DNA from: Anaerosinus sp.
Lineage (GTDB): Bacteria; Bacillota; Negativicutes; JARBTT01
DNA length: 37,292 nt
NCBI GenBank assembly: GCA_029240055.1
Contig: JARBTT010000008.1
Location: 1 to 37,292, forward strand
Reading direction: 5' to 3'
Shown here piece by piece: positions 24,780 to 34,099 of the stretch. The stretch's first letter is position 1; each line of letters starts with the position of its first letter. A program made the position numbers and the translations under genes. The notes under the pieces were generated by a model. That model was given only the letters and a program-made list of their open reading frames with translations. It was not told where the DNA came from and searched no databases.

Positions 24780-24821
24780 GTACAAAAACTCCTGCTAAAA
24801 TTATATAAATTAGCAGGAGTT
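24780..24821 (-). terminator. Terminator of the TonB-receptor operon
   Basis: AACTCCTGCTAA (24787-24798) pairs with TTAGCAGGAGTT (24810-24821), 12 bp; the minus strand continues into TTTTTG. It separates the iron-uptake operon from siaB. The remaining gap up to siaB (24606-24780) shows only A/T-rich leader sequence. Confidence 0.85.
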
Positions 24822-24876
24822 CTATTTTAATTTTATTAATAATACTTCTATCCTAATCTTAATACGAAGCAAATTG

Positions 24877-26385
24877 TCAGCCTGTATTACCCCAGCGCTT
24901 TTCAAGCATCCAAGCCACTGCCCACAGAGCCACTCCCAACGTAGCAGAAGTCAGATCAACTCCAGCGGTCATCCAATCACCACAAAGCAGTGTTTTAGGC
25001 AGTCCAACCGAAGTCGTCATTTCATTGAGCAGTGGCAGGCAAGCACAAAGCCCTGCGGCCAATTTTAACTGTTCTACCCATGCTTTTTCCTTCGTGCGCC
25101 AAAATGCATGAATAAACATGAGCAGCCAAATGAAAAAGAATGCAATGACCTCTGCGTCAGCTCTCTCCTTTAAAGAAAGAGGCAATAGGCGATTTGCCCA
25201 TAAATAGCTGATAGAAGCAATGATACAGCCAGTGGTTACAGCTACATTGATGGCCTCAACTGCACGAAAAAAATCACGTTTATTGCCCCATTCCTGCTCA
25301 TACTTGGACCGCCTTTTTACCGTAAAAAATACTAGTCCCGTAGCAATCATCACGCAACCGATCAAGCCCAAGATAAAATAGCCCCACGCCATAGGATATC
25401 CGCCAAACTTACCAATATGTAGTCCTACCAATGAACGCACAATCGTCGCCTGCGTATCCCACTTAGTCTTGCTGATAAGCCACTCGCCAGTTACACCATC
25501 AAAAGAGGCTCGATCTGTAATCGCTAGCATGCGGTCATCTACCCGCCGCATAAAGTTAATGAGAGCACTCCGCTTATCTGGCTGTTGTATTTGAACAAAT
25601 CCAATATTTCCTACGCCAAGTTCCTTTTCTGCAGATGGAAGCAGCGCGGTCAAAGGATAAATTTGTACTTTTTCTTGACTCTTTGGACGTTCTACGCCAT
25701 CTAAAAATTCGTTCCAATATCCATTGGACGTTTTATAAAACGTATTGAGCGAAACCGGCATAATATCTTTAAAGGTCATTACCAGTCCTGAATAGGTTAT
25801 CAAGACTACGAACGGCAGTGTAAGAATCCCTGTCATCATATGCACACTAAGCCAATTTTTTCGCCAACGTAGACAAAAGAAATCTTTAATCACATTTCTT
25901 CGAATCATAATACCAGAAATGAGCGCGCCCAGCATCACAAGGCCTGCTATGCTTACCAGCCAAGTTCCTGCATGCTTATGATGCAACTCATAGTGAAAAT
26001 GCGAAAAGAATTCACCGCCATCTGTGCCTCTGCCTTTAATTACATCACCAGTTGTCGGATCAATATAACGATCAAAGGTCTGACCATTCTTTTTCCAAGA
26101 GATTTCTAGCATCGAGGACCGCCCTTGCGGAAGAATAACAAGCCATACATCCGCGTCAGCGGCATTTTTGCGCAAAGCTTTTTCTGCAGCTGCTAGCGAT
26201 TCGCTCGCAGCTACATTTTGCACACGAACCTCTGGATTCATCCAATAGCTGATCTCCGGTTCAAATACTGCAAGCGTACCTGTGAAAAACACAATAAATA
26301 ATACCCAGCCAAAAAAAAGTCCTCCCCAAGTATGAAAATCTCGCATTCGCTGCACCACCGTATGATGCACTGTAAAATTTTTCAC
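24877..26385 (-). CDS. PepSY-associated membrane protein, probable ferric-siderophore reductase
   Basis: 502 residues from a GTG at 26385 (AAAGGAGGAATCGC upstream). PepSY_TM/PiuB-type protein: the first membrane helix carries RMRDFHTWGGLFFGW with the heme-ligand-type His, and further His-bearing helices follow (HFHYELHHKHAG, SVHMMTGILTLPF, GLHIGKFGGYP), with more hydrophobic segments to the C-terminus. Members of this family sit beside TonB-dependent receptors and are thought to reduce ferric siderophore complexes at the inner membrane. Last gene of the Fur-controlled operon, 13 bases after the DUF3649 gene. Confidence 0.87.
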   Translation of the reverse strand: MKNFTVHHTVVQRMRDFHTWGGLFFGWVLFIVFFTGTLAVFEPEISYWMNPEVRVQNVAASESLAAAEKALRKNAADADVWLVILPQGRSSMLEISWKKNGQTFDRYIDPTTGDVIKGRGTDGGEFFSHFHYELHHKHAGTWLVSIAGLVMLGALISGIMIRRNVIKDFFCLRWRKNWLSVHMMTGILTLPFVVLITYSGLVMTFKDIMPVSLNTFYKTSNGYWNEFLDGVERPKSQEKVQIYPLTALLPSAEKELGVGNIGFVQIQQPDKRSALINFMRRVDDRMLAITDRASFDGVTGEWLISKTKWDTQATIVRSLVGLHIGKFGGYPMAWGYFILGLIGCVMIATGLVFFTVKRRSKYEQEWGNKRDFFRAVEAINVAVTTGCIIASISYLWANRLLPLSLKERADAEVIAFFFIWLLMFIHAFWRTKEKAWVEQLKLAAGLCACLPLLNEMTTSVGLPKTLLCGDWMTAGVDLTSATLGVALWAVAWMLEKRWGNTG

Positions 26386-26398
26386 GCGATTCCTCCTT

Positions 26399-26731
26399 TC
26401 ACCGAAAACAACTAGCTATCAATGCGATTCCCCCGACTAGCACAATTCCACTCAACAACACTTTCCACGCATACTGCGCACTTGCAGCAGCAAAAGTCCA
26501 AACGATAGCCGCTAAGTAGACGAGCGGTAATAGCCATTCACAAAAGCTTACCGTTTCCGTATGCTTTTGCCAAGGAAGCAGCAATGATATTGCTTTCATC
26601 AGACTGTAGGTTATACCATAACCGCCAAAGATTGCTGCCAGGAAACGAAGGATCAATTGCATTGCCGGATGCGTGCTTAAAAACAATTCTTTGATGATTT
26701 CCACTTCAGCAGTCATCGTAATCTTTTGCAA
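26399..26731 (-). CDS. DUF3649-type small membrane protein of the iron-uptake operon
   Basis: 110 residues from a TTG at 26731, 7 bases after AGGAGG, which makes TTG the best start. Three to four hydrophobic helices (about residues 28-50, 62-82, 88-108); RFLAAIFGGYGITYSL is the DUF3649-like opening. These proteins are found next to PepSY_TM proteins and TonB receptors in iron loci; function unknown. Confidence 0.7.
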   Translation of the reverse strand: MQKITMTAEVEIIKELFLSTHPAMQLILRFLAAIFGGYGITYSLMKAISLLLPWQKHTETVSFCEWLLPLVYLAAIVWTFAAASAQYAWKVLLSGIVLVGGIALIASCFR

Positions 26732-26750
26732 TCTTATACCTCCTTATGTC

Positions 26751-28991
26751 TTAAATATCTATCGTCATGGATAATTTATAAGTGCGTCCGTTTCCAATGG
26801 TGAGATAACCATCATTAAATGTACCAGACCAATAATTTTTATCCAATAAGTTCTCTACATTGAAACGGAAAGTTGTCGGATTTCCTACCATGGAAGTTTT
26901 GTATTGCACCCCGGCATCATAACGAACCCAGCTAGGAATTTTCGCTAGATTCGTATCACTTACATACTGCGAACCTGTATACACGGCACGGGTATTAAAG
27001 CTTAATCCTTGTACGCTGCTAGAATCGAATTCAAAACCAACATTTGCCTGCCATTTTGGCACGCCATGCACGGTATTGCCCTCATTCTTCCCATTTTGAG
27101 TTTCTACCAGGTTCCCACGCATATAGGTTACCCCACCTAATAGACGCACATTGTCGCTGATTTTTCCAAAGGTATTCCATTCTATACCCCGATTGCGCTG
27201 CATGCCATTCGTATCGTAAATATTAGTAGTGCTATCTAAATAAGCACTAGGTTTTTTTATTTGAAATACACTTAACGTATTTGCATACTGCCCAGCATCC
27301 CATTTTACACCAATTTCTGATTGCTTCGTCTTATAAGGCGCCAACACTTCTCCATAATTAATGGCACTTGTATTGCTTACCGTCTCGCCTGCACTTAAAC
27401 CTTCGATATAATTTGCATATAGCGACACGGATTTATCGGCCCATGGTTTCACGACAAAAGCAACGGCAGGCGTAACGGCATTTTTATTATAACTTTTAGA
27501 CAAAGCGCCAGTAGATTTATAACTTTTTGAGTCAACCTGTTGATTTCGCACACCTAGTATCAATTTGTATTTATCATCGTTAAAAGATAAAGTATCTGCC
27601 AAAGCAACACTGGTAAGCGTATTTTCACTTGTCTTAGGCGCTGCACCTGGGTCAGTCGCCAAAATTGGCGTTACCGGATTATAAATATTTGAAGTATAGG
27701 TAGCCGATGCTTTATTTATCGTACCGCTTTCTATATCAATTTTAGTTGCACTCAATACCATCTGATGATCAACGGCTCCAGTCGTAAATTTTTGCCGCAA
27801 TCCAGCCTCTGATGACACGGCATCCTTATAGCCCCTGAGATAAAACGTTTGACCAGTATAGTTCCCCAATGCATCTGTACTATTCGACCGGGTACCATTG
27901 ATAAAACCTTTATAATTATTTTTTAAATAGCCAATGTTTGCATATGCAGTCAGATTTTCATTAAGATCATACTCACTGCGAAGCATTGCCCCCTTATTAT
28001 TTACCTGGCTATTTGCTCCAGCAAATAAATTGGTATCTCCATCTGGCGCTTCAGGGATACTAGTCGCCAAACTCGAAAATCCAAACATCGCAGACGAACC
28101 GCCTGTAAAATTCTCCTCATCACTAAATGCATCCAAATAAGCCCTAAATTTTTCGGCTTGATAATCTAAATTGATTGACCCAAAAGTACGGGCTTTTTCC
28201 TGATCCTCTACGCCTGTTGCACCATCGTTTCTGGCTACATTGATCCTCATGCCCCATTCTTTATTTTCACCGAAGCGGCGACCGAGATCCAAATGAACTC
28301 CCTTATTCAAGGTGGACGTATATTCTGTCGTCACTCTCGTCAATGGCTCTTCATCTGCTGCTTTCGTCACGACATTCACCGTTCCGCCCAAGGCTCCACC
28401 AGGCGACATTCCATATAAAAGCGCACTCGGACCTTTGAGCACCTCGACGCGTTCCAAAAATTCCGTCGGTACATGATTGCCCGGCGCAAGACCATACATC
28501 CCATTTAAAGCAATCTCAGTCTCGTTTACCTCAAGTCCGCGAATCGAAAAATTTTCACTCATGTGACCACTCGATGTCGTAAAACGAACCGAGGCATCAT
28601 TCATTAGTACATCCGCAAGCGTATGTGCCTGCTGATCTTCTATTGTTTTAGCGGTATAACTCGTAATATTAAACGGTGTATCAAAGATATCGGTATTGCC
28701 TAATATTCCTAGATTTGCACTTTTGGCTACTTGACCGCCTGCATAATCTTCAACAATACCTGATTTTTTCTTTTTTTCTCGTTCTGACAAAACAGTTAAC
28801 CCTTGAAAGGTGAATTCATTTTCATTGGTTTTCGTCGCAGCAGTCTCTGCTGCCTTTTCTTCTGCTTTAGCCGATGCATTCTCGGTTTCTGATTCTGCTG
28901 CATACCCCGTTAACGGTGATTGTAATATCAAAGCACTACCAATCAGCGCATATAAAAGTTTTTTTTTGTGATAAGACATTTTATGTAACAT
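26751..28991 (-). CDS. TonB-dependent siderophore receptor
   Basis: 746 residues from the ATG at 28991 (AAAGGAG 8 bases upstream), rather than the ORF-extended start at 29024. Signal peptide to about residue 32 (PLTGYAA), an Ala/Glu/Lys-rich region, then the plug domain (SARFTTSSGHMSENFSIRGL region, with LNGMYGLAPGNH and EVLKGPSALLYG, typical FhuA/FpvA siderophore-receptor motifs) and a beta-barrel ending GRTYKLSMTIDI. TonB-energised uptake of a ferric siderophore. The promoter carries a Fur box over its -10. The siderophore is unknown and no biosynthesis genes are nearby. Confidence 0.93.
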   Translation of the reverse strand: MLHKMSYHKKKLLYALIGSALILQSPLTGYAAESETENASAKAEEKAAETAATKTNENEFTFQGLTVLSEREKKKKSGIVEDYAGGQVAKSANLGILGNTDIFDTPFNITSYTAKTIEDQQAHTLADVLMNDASVRFTTSSGHMSENFSIRGLEVNETEIALNGMYGLAPGNHVPTEFLERVEVLKGPSALLYGMSPGGALGGTVNVVTKAADEEPLTRVTTEYTSTLNKGVHLDLGRRFGENKEWGMRINVARNDGATGVEDQEKARTFGSINLDYQAEKFRAYLDAFSDEENFTGGSSAMFGFSSLATSIPEAPDGDTNLFAGANSQVNNKGAMLRSEYDLNENLTAYANIGYLKNNYKGFINGTRSNSTDALGNYTGQTFYLRGYKDAVSSEAGLRQKFTTGAVDHQMVLSATKIDIESGTINKASATYTSNIYNPVTPILATDPGAAPKTSENTLTSVALADTLSFNDDKYKLILGVRNQQVDSKSYKSTGALSKSYNKNAVTPAVAFVVKPWADKSVSLYANYIEGLSAGETVSNTSAINYGEVLAPYKTKQSEIGVKWDAGQYANTLSVFQIKKPSAYLDSTTNIYDTNGMQRNRGIEWNTFGKISDNVRLLGGVTYMRGNLVETQNGKNEGNTVHGVPKWQANVGFEFDSSSVQGLSFNTRAVYTGSQYVSDTNLAKIPSWVRYDAGVQYKTSMVGNPTTFRFNVENLLDKNYWSGTFNDGYLTIGNGRTYKLSMTIDI

Positions 28992-29008
28992 CCCCAACTC
29001 TCCTTTTT

Positions 29009-29052
29009 TGATAATGGTTATCAATATTATTTATGTATCGGTAGTGTATCAA
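29009..29052 (-). promoter_or_regulatory. Promoter and Fur box of the siderophore receptor operon
   Basis: On the minus strand TTGATA (29052-29047), a 17-base spacer and TAATAT (29029-29024). The Fur-type box GATAATGGTTATCAATATT (29010-29028) matches the consensus GATAATGATTATCATTATC at 15 of 19 positions and covers the -10 box, so iron-loaded Fur would block initiation. Confidence 0.82.
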
Positions 29053-29154
29053 GCTCTAGTAAAAATGTAAATAGACCATTTTATAAAAAAACCTGCACTT
29101 TTTCCCACTTCACTTGTCAATTTGTTAAGAAAAGAAATACTTTAGTTATAAGTA

Positions 29155-29202
29155 TTGACAAAGCTATTCTTTTCTGGTATTTTGATAACGATTATCATTT
29201 TC
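29155..29202 (+). promoter_or_regulatory. Promoter and Fur box of the AraC-exbB-exbD-tonB operon
   Basis: TTGACA (29155-29160), 17-base spacer and TATTTT (29178-29183). The Fur box GATAACGATTATCATTTTC (29184-29202) lies immediately downstream and matches the consensus at 17 of 19 positions. It is divergent from the receptor promoter. Confidence 0.82.
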
Positions 29203-29236
29203 ATATGTATTTTGATTGAAAGGAGTTTATTGCAGC

Positions 29237-30064
29237 ATGAAAGTGGATATCCATGAACTTGTAAACTATTTTTCTATGTTAAAGTTCCACATTGTAAATG
29301 TTCGTCGTGGTGTAATTGCTCCCGGTGGTAAATGTTTTGGTATAACTACTCCCCCCTTTTCTGGACTCGTATTTCCTCTGCACGGGCGAGCTCGTATGTT
29401 TTTTAACCAAGTTCCTTACGAAATGGAGCAAGGCAAAATCTTTCATTTTGGACCAAATATGTCTTTAGATAAAGAAGTTATAGGCGATGCGTATTGGGAC
29501 TATATTGTAATTCAATATGAGCTAAAAGCAGAAAGTGATGCGACGCAATATTACCTCTGTCATTATGAGGTAGATGCTAGGTTTAGCCCTCGGCTACACG
29601 AAATATTACTGCAAATGTATTTACAGTGCGCCATTCCTAACCAGTTTATCGAGCAAAAAGCAAAAAAAATTTTATTTGATGTTTTAAATGAAAGTTTACC
29701 CGCTACGAGCAACTCTAACCACGAAAATGCCCGTACACTCGTCGATCAAGCAATGAACTTTATAACAACCCACTATATGAATCCTGTAACCATTCCTAAG
29801 TTAGCAGAACATTATGGTCTAAAAACTAAACAGTTCGCCTATTTATTTCACAAATATACAGGTGTAAGTCCTAATGAATATTTAATTGATTACAGAATTC
29901 ACCGTGCCCATGAGCTTCTTTGCCATAGCAAGTGCTCAGTTGCAGAGGTCTCAGCCTGTGTAGGCTATAGTGATCCCTATTATTTCAGTCGATTATTCAA
30001 AAAACGAACGGGATTTTCGCCTAGCATTCTTCGAAATTCTAAACAAACTGCCATTTCTAAATGA
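29237..30064 (+). CDS. AraC family transcriptional regulator
   Basis: 275 residues from the ATG at 29237 (AAAGGAG 11 bases upstream). N-terminal cupin-like effector domain (PPFSGLVFPLHGRARMF, YEMEQGKIFHFGPN). The C-terminal double-HTH domain has TIPKLAEHYGLKTKQFAYLF and the AraC signature SVAEVSACVGYSDPYYFSRLFKKRTGFSPS (shown only in part: VGYSDPYYFSRLFKK). Fur-controlled and divergent from the siderophore receptor, so it probably senses the siderophore or its iron complex and activates the receptor, like PchR/YbtA-type regulators. Confidence 0.88.
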   Translation: MKVDIHELVNYFSMLKFHIVNVRRGVIAPGGKCFGITTPPFSGLVFPLHGRARMFFNQVPYEMEQGKIFHFGPNMSLDKEVIGDAYWDYIVIQYELKAESDATQYYLCHYEVDARFSPRLHEILLQMYLQCAIPNQFIEQKAKKILFDVLNESLPATSNSNHENARTLVDQAMNFITTHYMNPVTIPKLAEHYGLKTKQFAYLFHKYTGVSPNEYLIDYRIHRAHELLCHSKCSVAEVSACVGYSDPYYFSRLFKKRTGFSPSILRNSKQTAISK

Positions 30065-30084
30065 TACACCCCGTATATCCAAAT

Positions 30085-30112
30085 ACTTAGAACAAGAATT
30101 TTTGTTCTAAGT
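30085..30112 (+). promoter_or_regulatory. Hairpin between the AraC gene and exbB
   Basis: ACTTAGAACAA (30085-30095) pairs with TTGTTCTAAGT (30102-30112), 11 bp, followed by AAAAATTTTAAAT rather than a clean T run. Perhaps a weak terminator or an mRNA processing/stability element adjusting ExbB relative to the regulator. Confidence 0.45.
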
Positions 30113-30146
30113 AAAAATTTTAAATATTACATAAAAGGAGATTATT

Positions 30147-30797
30147 ATGGAACTTATAAACCAAACCATTCATTTATTTCATCAAGGTGGCCCAATCATG
30201 TACATTATGGTTGCCTGCTCTTTTTTTGCCGTGGCTATCGCGGTCGAAAGACTATTATACTTCAGAAACATTACGCAAAACTTACCTGAATTTCAGCAAC
30301 AATTTAAACCATTATTAGAAAAAGGTCGTCTTCTAGAAGCGACCGAGCTTTGTGAACAAACTAGCCCTAATGTTTTGGCTGGCATTGCAATTGCTGGCCT
30401 GCAAGCATTTCAGCAAGGCAGTAAACTAGAAACTGCATTAGAAAGCGCAGCTTCATTGGCCGCAGCTCGTATGCGCGAAAGACTCGATGATTTGAGTATG
30501 ATTGTTACCCTTTCACCGCTCTTAGGTCTCTTGGGAACAGTCATTGGGATGATACAATCCTTTAGCGTTCTCCAAGTACAAACTGGTCAGCCTATGGCGA
30601 TTACTGGTGGTGTCGGAGAAGCACTTGTCGCAACCGCGACAGGACTCAGCATTGCTACGCTGGCGCTTCTGCTCCATAATACCTTTTCCCGCAAAGTCAA
30701 TCGCCTAATCACTGAAATAGAGCAAACGGCAGCCTTCATCGTAAGTAACGTTTCCGTAAAAGAAACTGGACGGAGAGATTCACATGAAATTGCGTAG
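30147..30797 (+). CDS. exbB: ExbB/TolQ family proton channel
   Basis: 216 residues with three membrane segments (about 17-35, 115-140, 152-175). AAGGAG precedes the ATG. Family core LSPLLGLLGTVIGMIQSF (residues about 124-141) and GGVGEALVATATGLSIATLA. Forms the inner-membrane motor with ExbD that energises TonB. Overlaps exbD by 14 bases. Confidence 0.93.
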   Translation: MELINQTIHLFHQGGPIMYIMVACSFFAVAIAVERLLYFRNITQNLPEFQQQFKPLLEKGRLLEATELCEQTSPNVLAGIAIAGLQAFQQGSKLETALESAASLAAARMRERLDDLSMIVTLSPLLGLLGTVIGMIQSFSVLQVQTGQPMAITGGVGEALVATATGLSIATLALLLHNTFSRKVNRLITEIEQTAAFIVSNVSVKETGRRDSHEIA

Positions 30798-31188
30798 TCT
30801 TCGTATAGAAAACCAGCCACAACTCATGGTTATTCCGATGATTGACATTATTTTCTTTCTGCTTGTATTCTTTATGATTAGCACTTTGTCCATGGTTCAG
30901 CAGCATACGCTGCCTGTGAATCTGCCACAAGCCTCAACTGCTCAGCACGATACCACAAAAAGCATTTCTCTCACCGTACAATCCAATGGCAACATACTAT
31001 TCGACAGCGAGGAAATACCTGCCAATATTCTAGCAAAACGTGTCGCCCTTGAACTCGGAAAAAATCCTGACCCTATTTTTGTGCTACGTGGGGATAAAGA
31101 CGTGGCGTATGGGCAAATCATCGCTGTCCTAGATTCTCTGAAACAAGCAGGCGCTCAAAAAGTGTCGGTTGCTGTAGAGAAGAGGTAA
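30784..31188 (+). CDS. exbD: ExbD/TolR family protein
   Basis: 134 residues: short cytoplasmic N-terminus, one membrane helix with the proton-carrying Asp (MVIPMIDIIFFLLVFFMI, residues about 17-34) and a periplasmic domain ending DSLKQAGAQKVSVAVEKR. Its start lies within the last codons of exbB, implying coupled translation. Motor partner of ExbB for the TonB receptor. Confidence 0.92.
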   Translation: MKLRSLRIENQPQLMVIPMIDIIFFLLVFFMISTLSMVQQHTLPVNLPQASTAQHDTTKSISLTVQSNGNILFDSEEIPANILAKRVALELGKNPDPIFVLRGDKDVAYGQIIAVLDSLKQAGAQKVSVAVEKR

Positions 31189-31194
31189 ACGACT

Positions 31195-31917
31195 ATGATC
31201 TATACAGTTAAGTGGAAAAAAGCCATGATCGTATCGCTTTTTCTCCATCTCTTGATACTACCGGTGCTTGGCTATTTCACTGCTGGATTAACAGCCGCGC
31301 CTGAAGAACCAGAGGAAACTTTTATCGAAATGACCCTAGACTCTGATCCTACTAACTCTGATTTCAAGGAACAAAAAACAGAGCAAGCACCTAGCATCTC
31401 ACAATCGATGGCAGCAACTCCACCCCGTTCTTTCGAACCTAGTCAACTAGAAGCTGCGATAACACCAGCAGTCACTACCAGCACATTAACCATGACTGAC
31501 GCTGATATTTCAGAGGTTTCAGAAGCGGCTTCAACAGTACGGCAGTCTAGCGCAAGCAATATGGGAGGAGAATCCGTCAGTGGTTCTGCTGGGTCAGCTG
31601 TTAGTACAGGTGGAGGGAATGTAGGATCGTCATTGAATGGCATTGCTAAACCAAGCATTCTTTCTAAAGTAAATCCTGCCTATCCTCCTACAGCTAGACA
31701 AGAGAACATTGAAGGTACCGTTGTAGTGAAAATTCAAATACTAACCAGTGGGAGAACTGGCGAAGTATCCATTGCTCGCTCTAGCGGTTATCCGATCTTA
31801 GATGCCGCTGCCATCGCAGCTGTAGAACAATGGCAATTTATTCCCGCAAAAAATCTAAGCACTGGTCAACCCATTGCCTGTACCATTGTCCAACCAATAT
31901 CATTTCTATTACATTAA
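31195..31917 (+). CDS. tonB: TonB energy transducer
   Basis: 240 residues: N-terminal membrane anchor (about 9-30), a Ser/Thr/Ala/Gly-rich linker (55-150) instead of the usual Pro/Lys-rich one, and a C-terminal TonB domain (KVNPAYPPTARQENIEGTVV, RSSGYPILDAAAIAAVEQW). Six bases after exbD. Links the ExbBD motor to the outer-membrane receptor; terminated by the hairpin at 31956-32020. Confidence 0.92.
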   Translation: MIYTVKWKKAMIVSLFLHLLILPVLGYFTAGLTAAPEEPEETFIEMTLDSDPTNSDFKEQKTEQAPSISQSMAATPPRSFEPSQLEAAITPAVTTSTLTMTDADISEVSEAASTVRQSSASNMGGESVSGSAGSAVSTGGGNVGSSLNGIAKPSILSKVNPAYPPTARQENIEGTVVVKIQILTSGRTGEVSIARSSGYPILDAAAIAAVEQWQFIPAKNLSTGQPIACTIVQPISFLLH

Positions 31918-31955
31918 TAAAAAAGAAACTATATTACGTCTATACTTTAGCAATT

Positions 31956-32020
31956 AAAAATATAAAAACAGGCTTCAGTTCAGCATTATGCAAGAATTTG
32001 AAGCCTGTTTTTATATTTTT
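31956..32020. terminator. Bidirectional terminator between tonB and the molybdopterin oxidoreductase
   Basis: AAATATAAAAACAGGCTTCA (from 31958) pairs with TGAAGCCTGTTTTTATATTT (31999-32018), a stem of about 20 bp with a 21-base loop. Closes two convergent genes. Its right arm belongs to the direct repeat at 31999-32057. Confidence 0.88.
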
Positions 32021-32057
32021 GTTATAACTATTCAATAGTATTATGTACCGATCAAGC
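31999..32057. repeat. Direct repeat copy A (3' end of a Fic-like gene plus terminator arm)
   Basis: Matches 34142-34193; the core taactattcaata to gatcaagc is identical at 28 of 33 positions. Read on the minus strand, the end of this copy translates as LDRYIILLNS, matching the C-terminus LDQYIVILNS of the Fic relic at 34160-34306. So this is also a Fic-gene remnant. Confidence 0.6.
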
Positions 32058-34049
32058 CTCTGCTTTTACCTCTACTTTTACATCATAAAAAGTACTTCCC
32101 TTACCTTGATCTGTAAAACGCTGAGAAGTAAGCGCATTGGCGGAACGATTGCCCGTGGTATTTTCTATTGACCAAACGCCCTCGGCAACGACAACACCGT
32201 CCGGAACTTTATCCGTAATTTTCAGCGTAAACTTTACCTCACCTCGCTCATTATAAGCAATAACAGGCTGATCGTCGATTAAGCTTAGATTACTAGCATC
32301 CTCCGGATTCATTTGTAGTATCATTTTATTGTTTTTTATTAAATCTGCTCTTTCGTTAAAAGACGAGTTTAATAAACGAGCATCGGGCGAATTAATGAAC
32401 CAGAACGCTGCACGATCTCCATGAGGTTTTTTATATTCTGGCAATGGGCTATTTTCACGCGGATTTAGTATTTCAATTTTCCCCGAAGAAGTCTTAAACT
32501 CCATCTTATACCCCTTAGGCAAAGGCAATTCAATTGGTCGCCCTTCAAACAAAGGTTTCAGTAAAGCGTCTGGCAGCCATGGAGACGGATGTTCTAAAAC
32601 ATGATTTATTAAATCATCCGCTGACTGCTTAAAGAAAGTTTTATGTATTCCCATAGCTTCCGCTAACAAACAAAACACTTCCCAATTTGGTTTTGCTTGC
32701 CCGACGGGCGGAATAACACTGTAGGCTCTTTGTATCCCATAATGCCCATACGCACGATACAGATCACTATGCTCTAAAGAAGTAGTTGCTGGTAGAATAA
32801 GATCAGCATATTTTGCCGTATCAGTCATAAAGCGCTCGTGAACCACAGTAAAAAGATCTTCTCGCACCAAGCCTTCTAGTACCCGATTCTGGTCAGGCGC
32901 TACAGCAGCTGGATTTGAAGCATATACATACAGACTCATTACAGGATCTGTTTGCGCATTCAACGCCTGCCCTAATTGATTCATATTAATCATCCGCGTT
33001 GTTTTTTCCTGAAAATCTTCGCGAGTTATAAGTGACGTATCAAGTGCACTTGCGGTAGATGTCCCCCCAAATAAGCCACCGCCAGGTTTACTCCATGCCC
33101 CAACGATTCCGGGCAAACAGGTAATTGTGCGTACGGTCATTGCACCATTTTCATACCGTGATAAACCACTGCCTAGACGAATAAATGGACCTTGCGCTTT
33201 TGCATACTGTCTGGCCATATCTTCAATGGCAGCAACTGAAATCCCCGTAATCTCACTGACTACTTCCGGAGAATAATTCGGCAAAACAGTCGTTTTCAGT
33301 TCTTCATACCCTTGCACATATTGCTGAATAAATGCATGATCAACTAAGTTTTCCCGTTCTATTACATGCATCATACCTAACGCTAACGCACCATCCGTGC
33401 CTGGTCGAATAACAATAACTCGATCAGCAATTTTCGCCGTACTTGTCTCATACGTATCAATGAGCCATACCTTAGCGCCGTTTCTTTTCGCAATATTTAT
33501 ATCCTGCATAATATGAATATTCGTTGCCATCGCATGAATGCCCCATAAAATGATTAGATCACTACTATGAATTTCGTTTGTATGCGGTGCCATCGTTTGT
33601 CCCATGACCGCATTCCAACCATATCCTTTTGCCGGTGAACATATCGTCCGCTCAAGTCGTGCTGCACCTAAACTATAAAAAAATGGATGTCCGGCATTGC
33701 GCTGAACCAGTCCCATCGTTCCCGCATAGGAATAAGGCAATATTGCTTCAGCTCCATATTGATCAATAATTTCAGTCCATCTTCTACGGATATGTTCAAT
33801 CGCTTCCTCCCAAGAAATCGGTACAAACGCACCGCTTCCTTTTGCCCCTGTTCGAAGCAGTGGGGTTTGAATCCTTTTCTCAGAATGGACGCTTCTTTCA
33901 TAATGCGCCATTTTAGGGCAAAGGGACCCTCTAGTAAAGTGATGTTCAGGATCCCCCTGCACTTTGACAGCCTTCCCATCCTCGACATGAACAAGTAATC
34001 CACATGTATCAGGGCAATCATACGGACAAACAGATCGTAAAACTTCCAT
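32052..34049 (-). CDS. Molybdopterin (bis-MGD) oxidoreductase, cytoplasmic
   Basis: 665 residues from the ATG at 34049 (AGGGGG 6 bases upstream); no Tat signal. N-terminal 4Fe-4S motif CPYDCPDTC (residues about 8-16) with its fourth Cys in GSLCPK. Then the molybdopterin domain (PISWEEAIEHIRRRW, AGTMGLVQRNAGHP, TICSPAKGYG, with Ser or Cys as possible Mo ligand) and a C-terminal MGD-binding barrel (SSGKIEILNP, TTGNRSANALTSQRFTD). It belongs to the large DMSO-reductase-type family, uncharacterised branch. No partner subunit gene is adjacent, so the electron donor and substrate are unknown. It sits between two copies of a direct repeat. Confidence 0.88.
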   Translation of the reverse strand: MEVLRSVCPYDCPDTCGLLVHVEDGKAVKVQGDPEHHFTRGSLCPKMAHYERSVHSEKRIQTPLLRTGAKGSGAFVPISWEEAIEHIRRRWTEIIDQYGAEAILPYSYAGTMGLVQRNAGHPFFYSLGAARLERTICSPAKGYGWNAVMGQTMAPHTNEIHSSDLIILWGIHAMATNIHIMQDINIAKRNGAKVWLIDTYETSTAKIADRVIVIRPGTDGALALGMMHVIERENLVDHAFIQQYVQGYEELKTTVLPNYSPEVVSEITGISVAAIEDMARQYAKAQGPFIRLGSGLSRYENGAMTVRTITCLPGIVGAWSKPGGGLFGGTSTASALDTSLITREDFQEKTTRMINMNQLGQALNAQTDPVMSLYVYASNPAAVAPDQNRVLEGLVREDLFTVVHERFMTDTAKYADLILPATTSLEHSDLYRAYGHYGIQRAYSVIPPVGQAKPNWEVFCLLAEAMGIHKTFFKQSADDLINHVLEHPSPWLPDALLKPLFEGRPIELPLPKGYKMEFKTSSGKIEILNPRENSPLPEYKKPHGDRAAFWFINSPDARLLNSSFNERADLIKNNKMILQMNPEDASNLSLIDDQPVIAYNERGEVKFTLKITDKVPDGVVVAEGVWSIENTTGNRSANALTSQRFTDQGKGSTFYDVKVEVKAEA

Positions 34050-34099
34050 GCATATCCCCCTAAAAATAAATATATATTTTGTTACATTTGCCTCGCAAC

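Noticed and set aside
32052-34049. Selenocysteine formate dehydrogenase
   Set aside because: The reading frame has no in-frame TGA, and TICSPAKGYG with no formate-dehydrogenase partner genes does not support FdhF.
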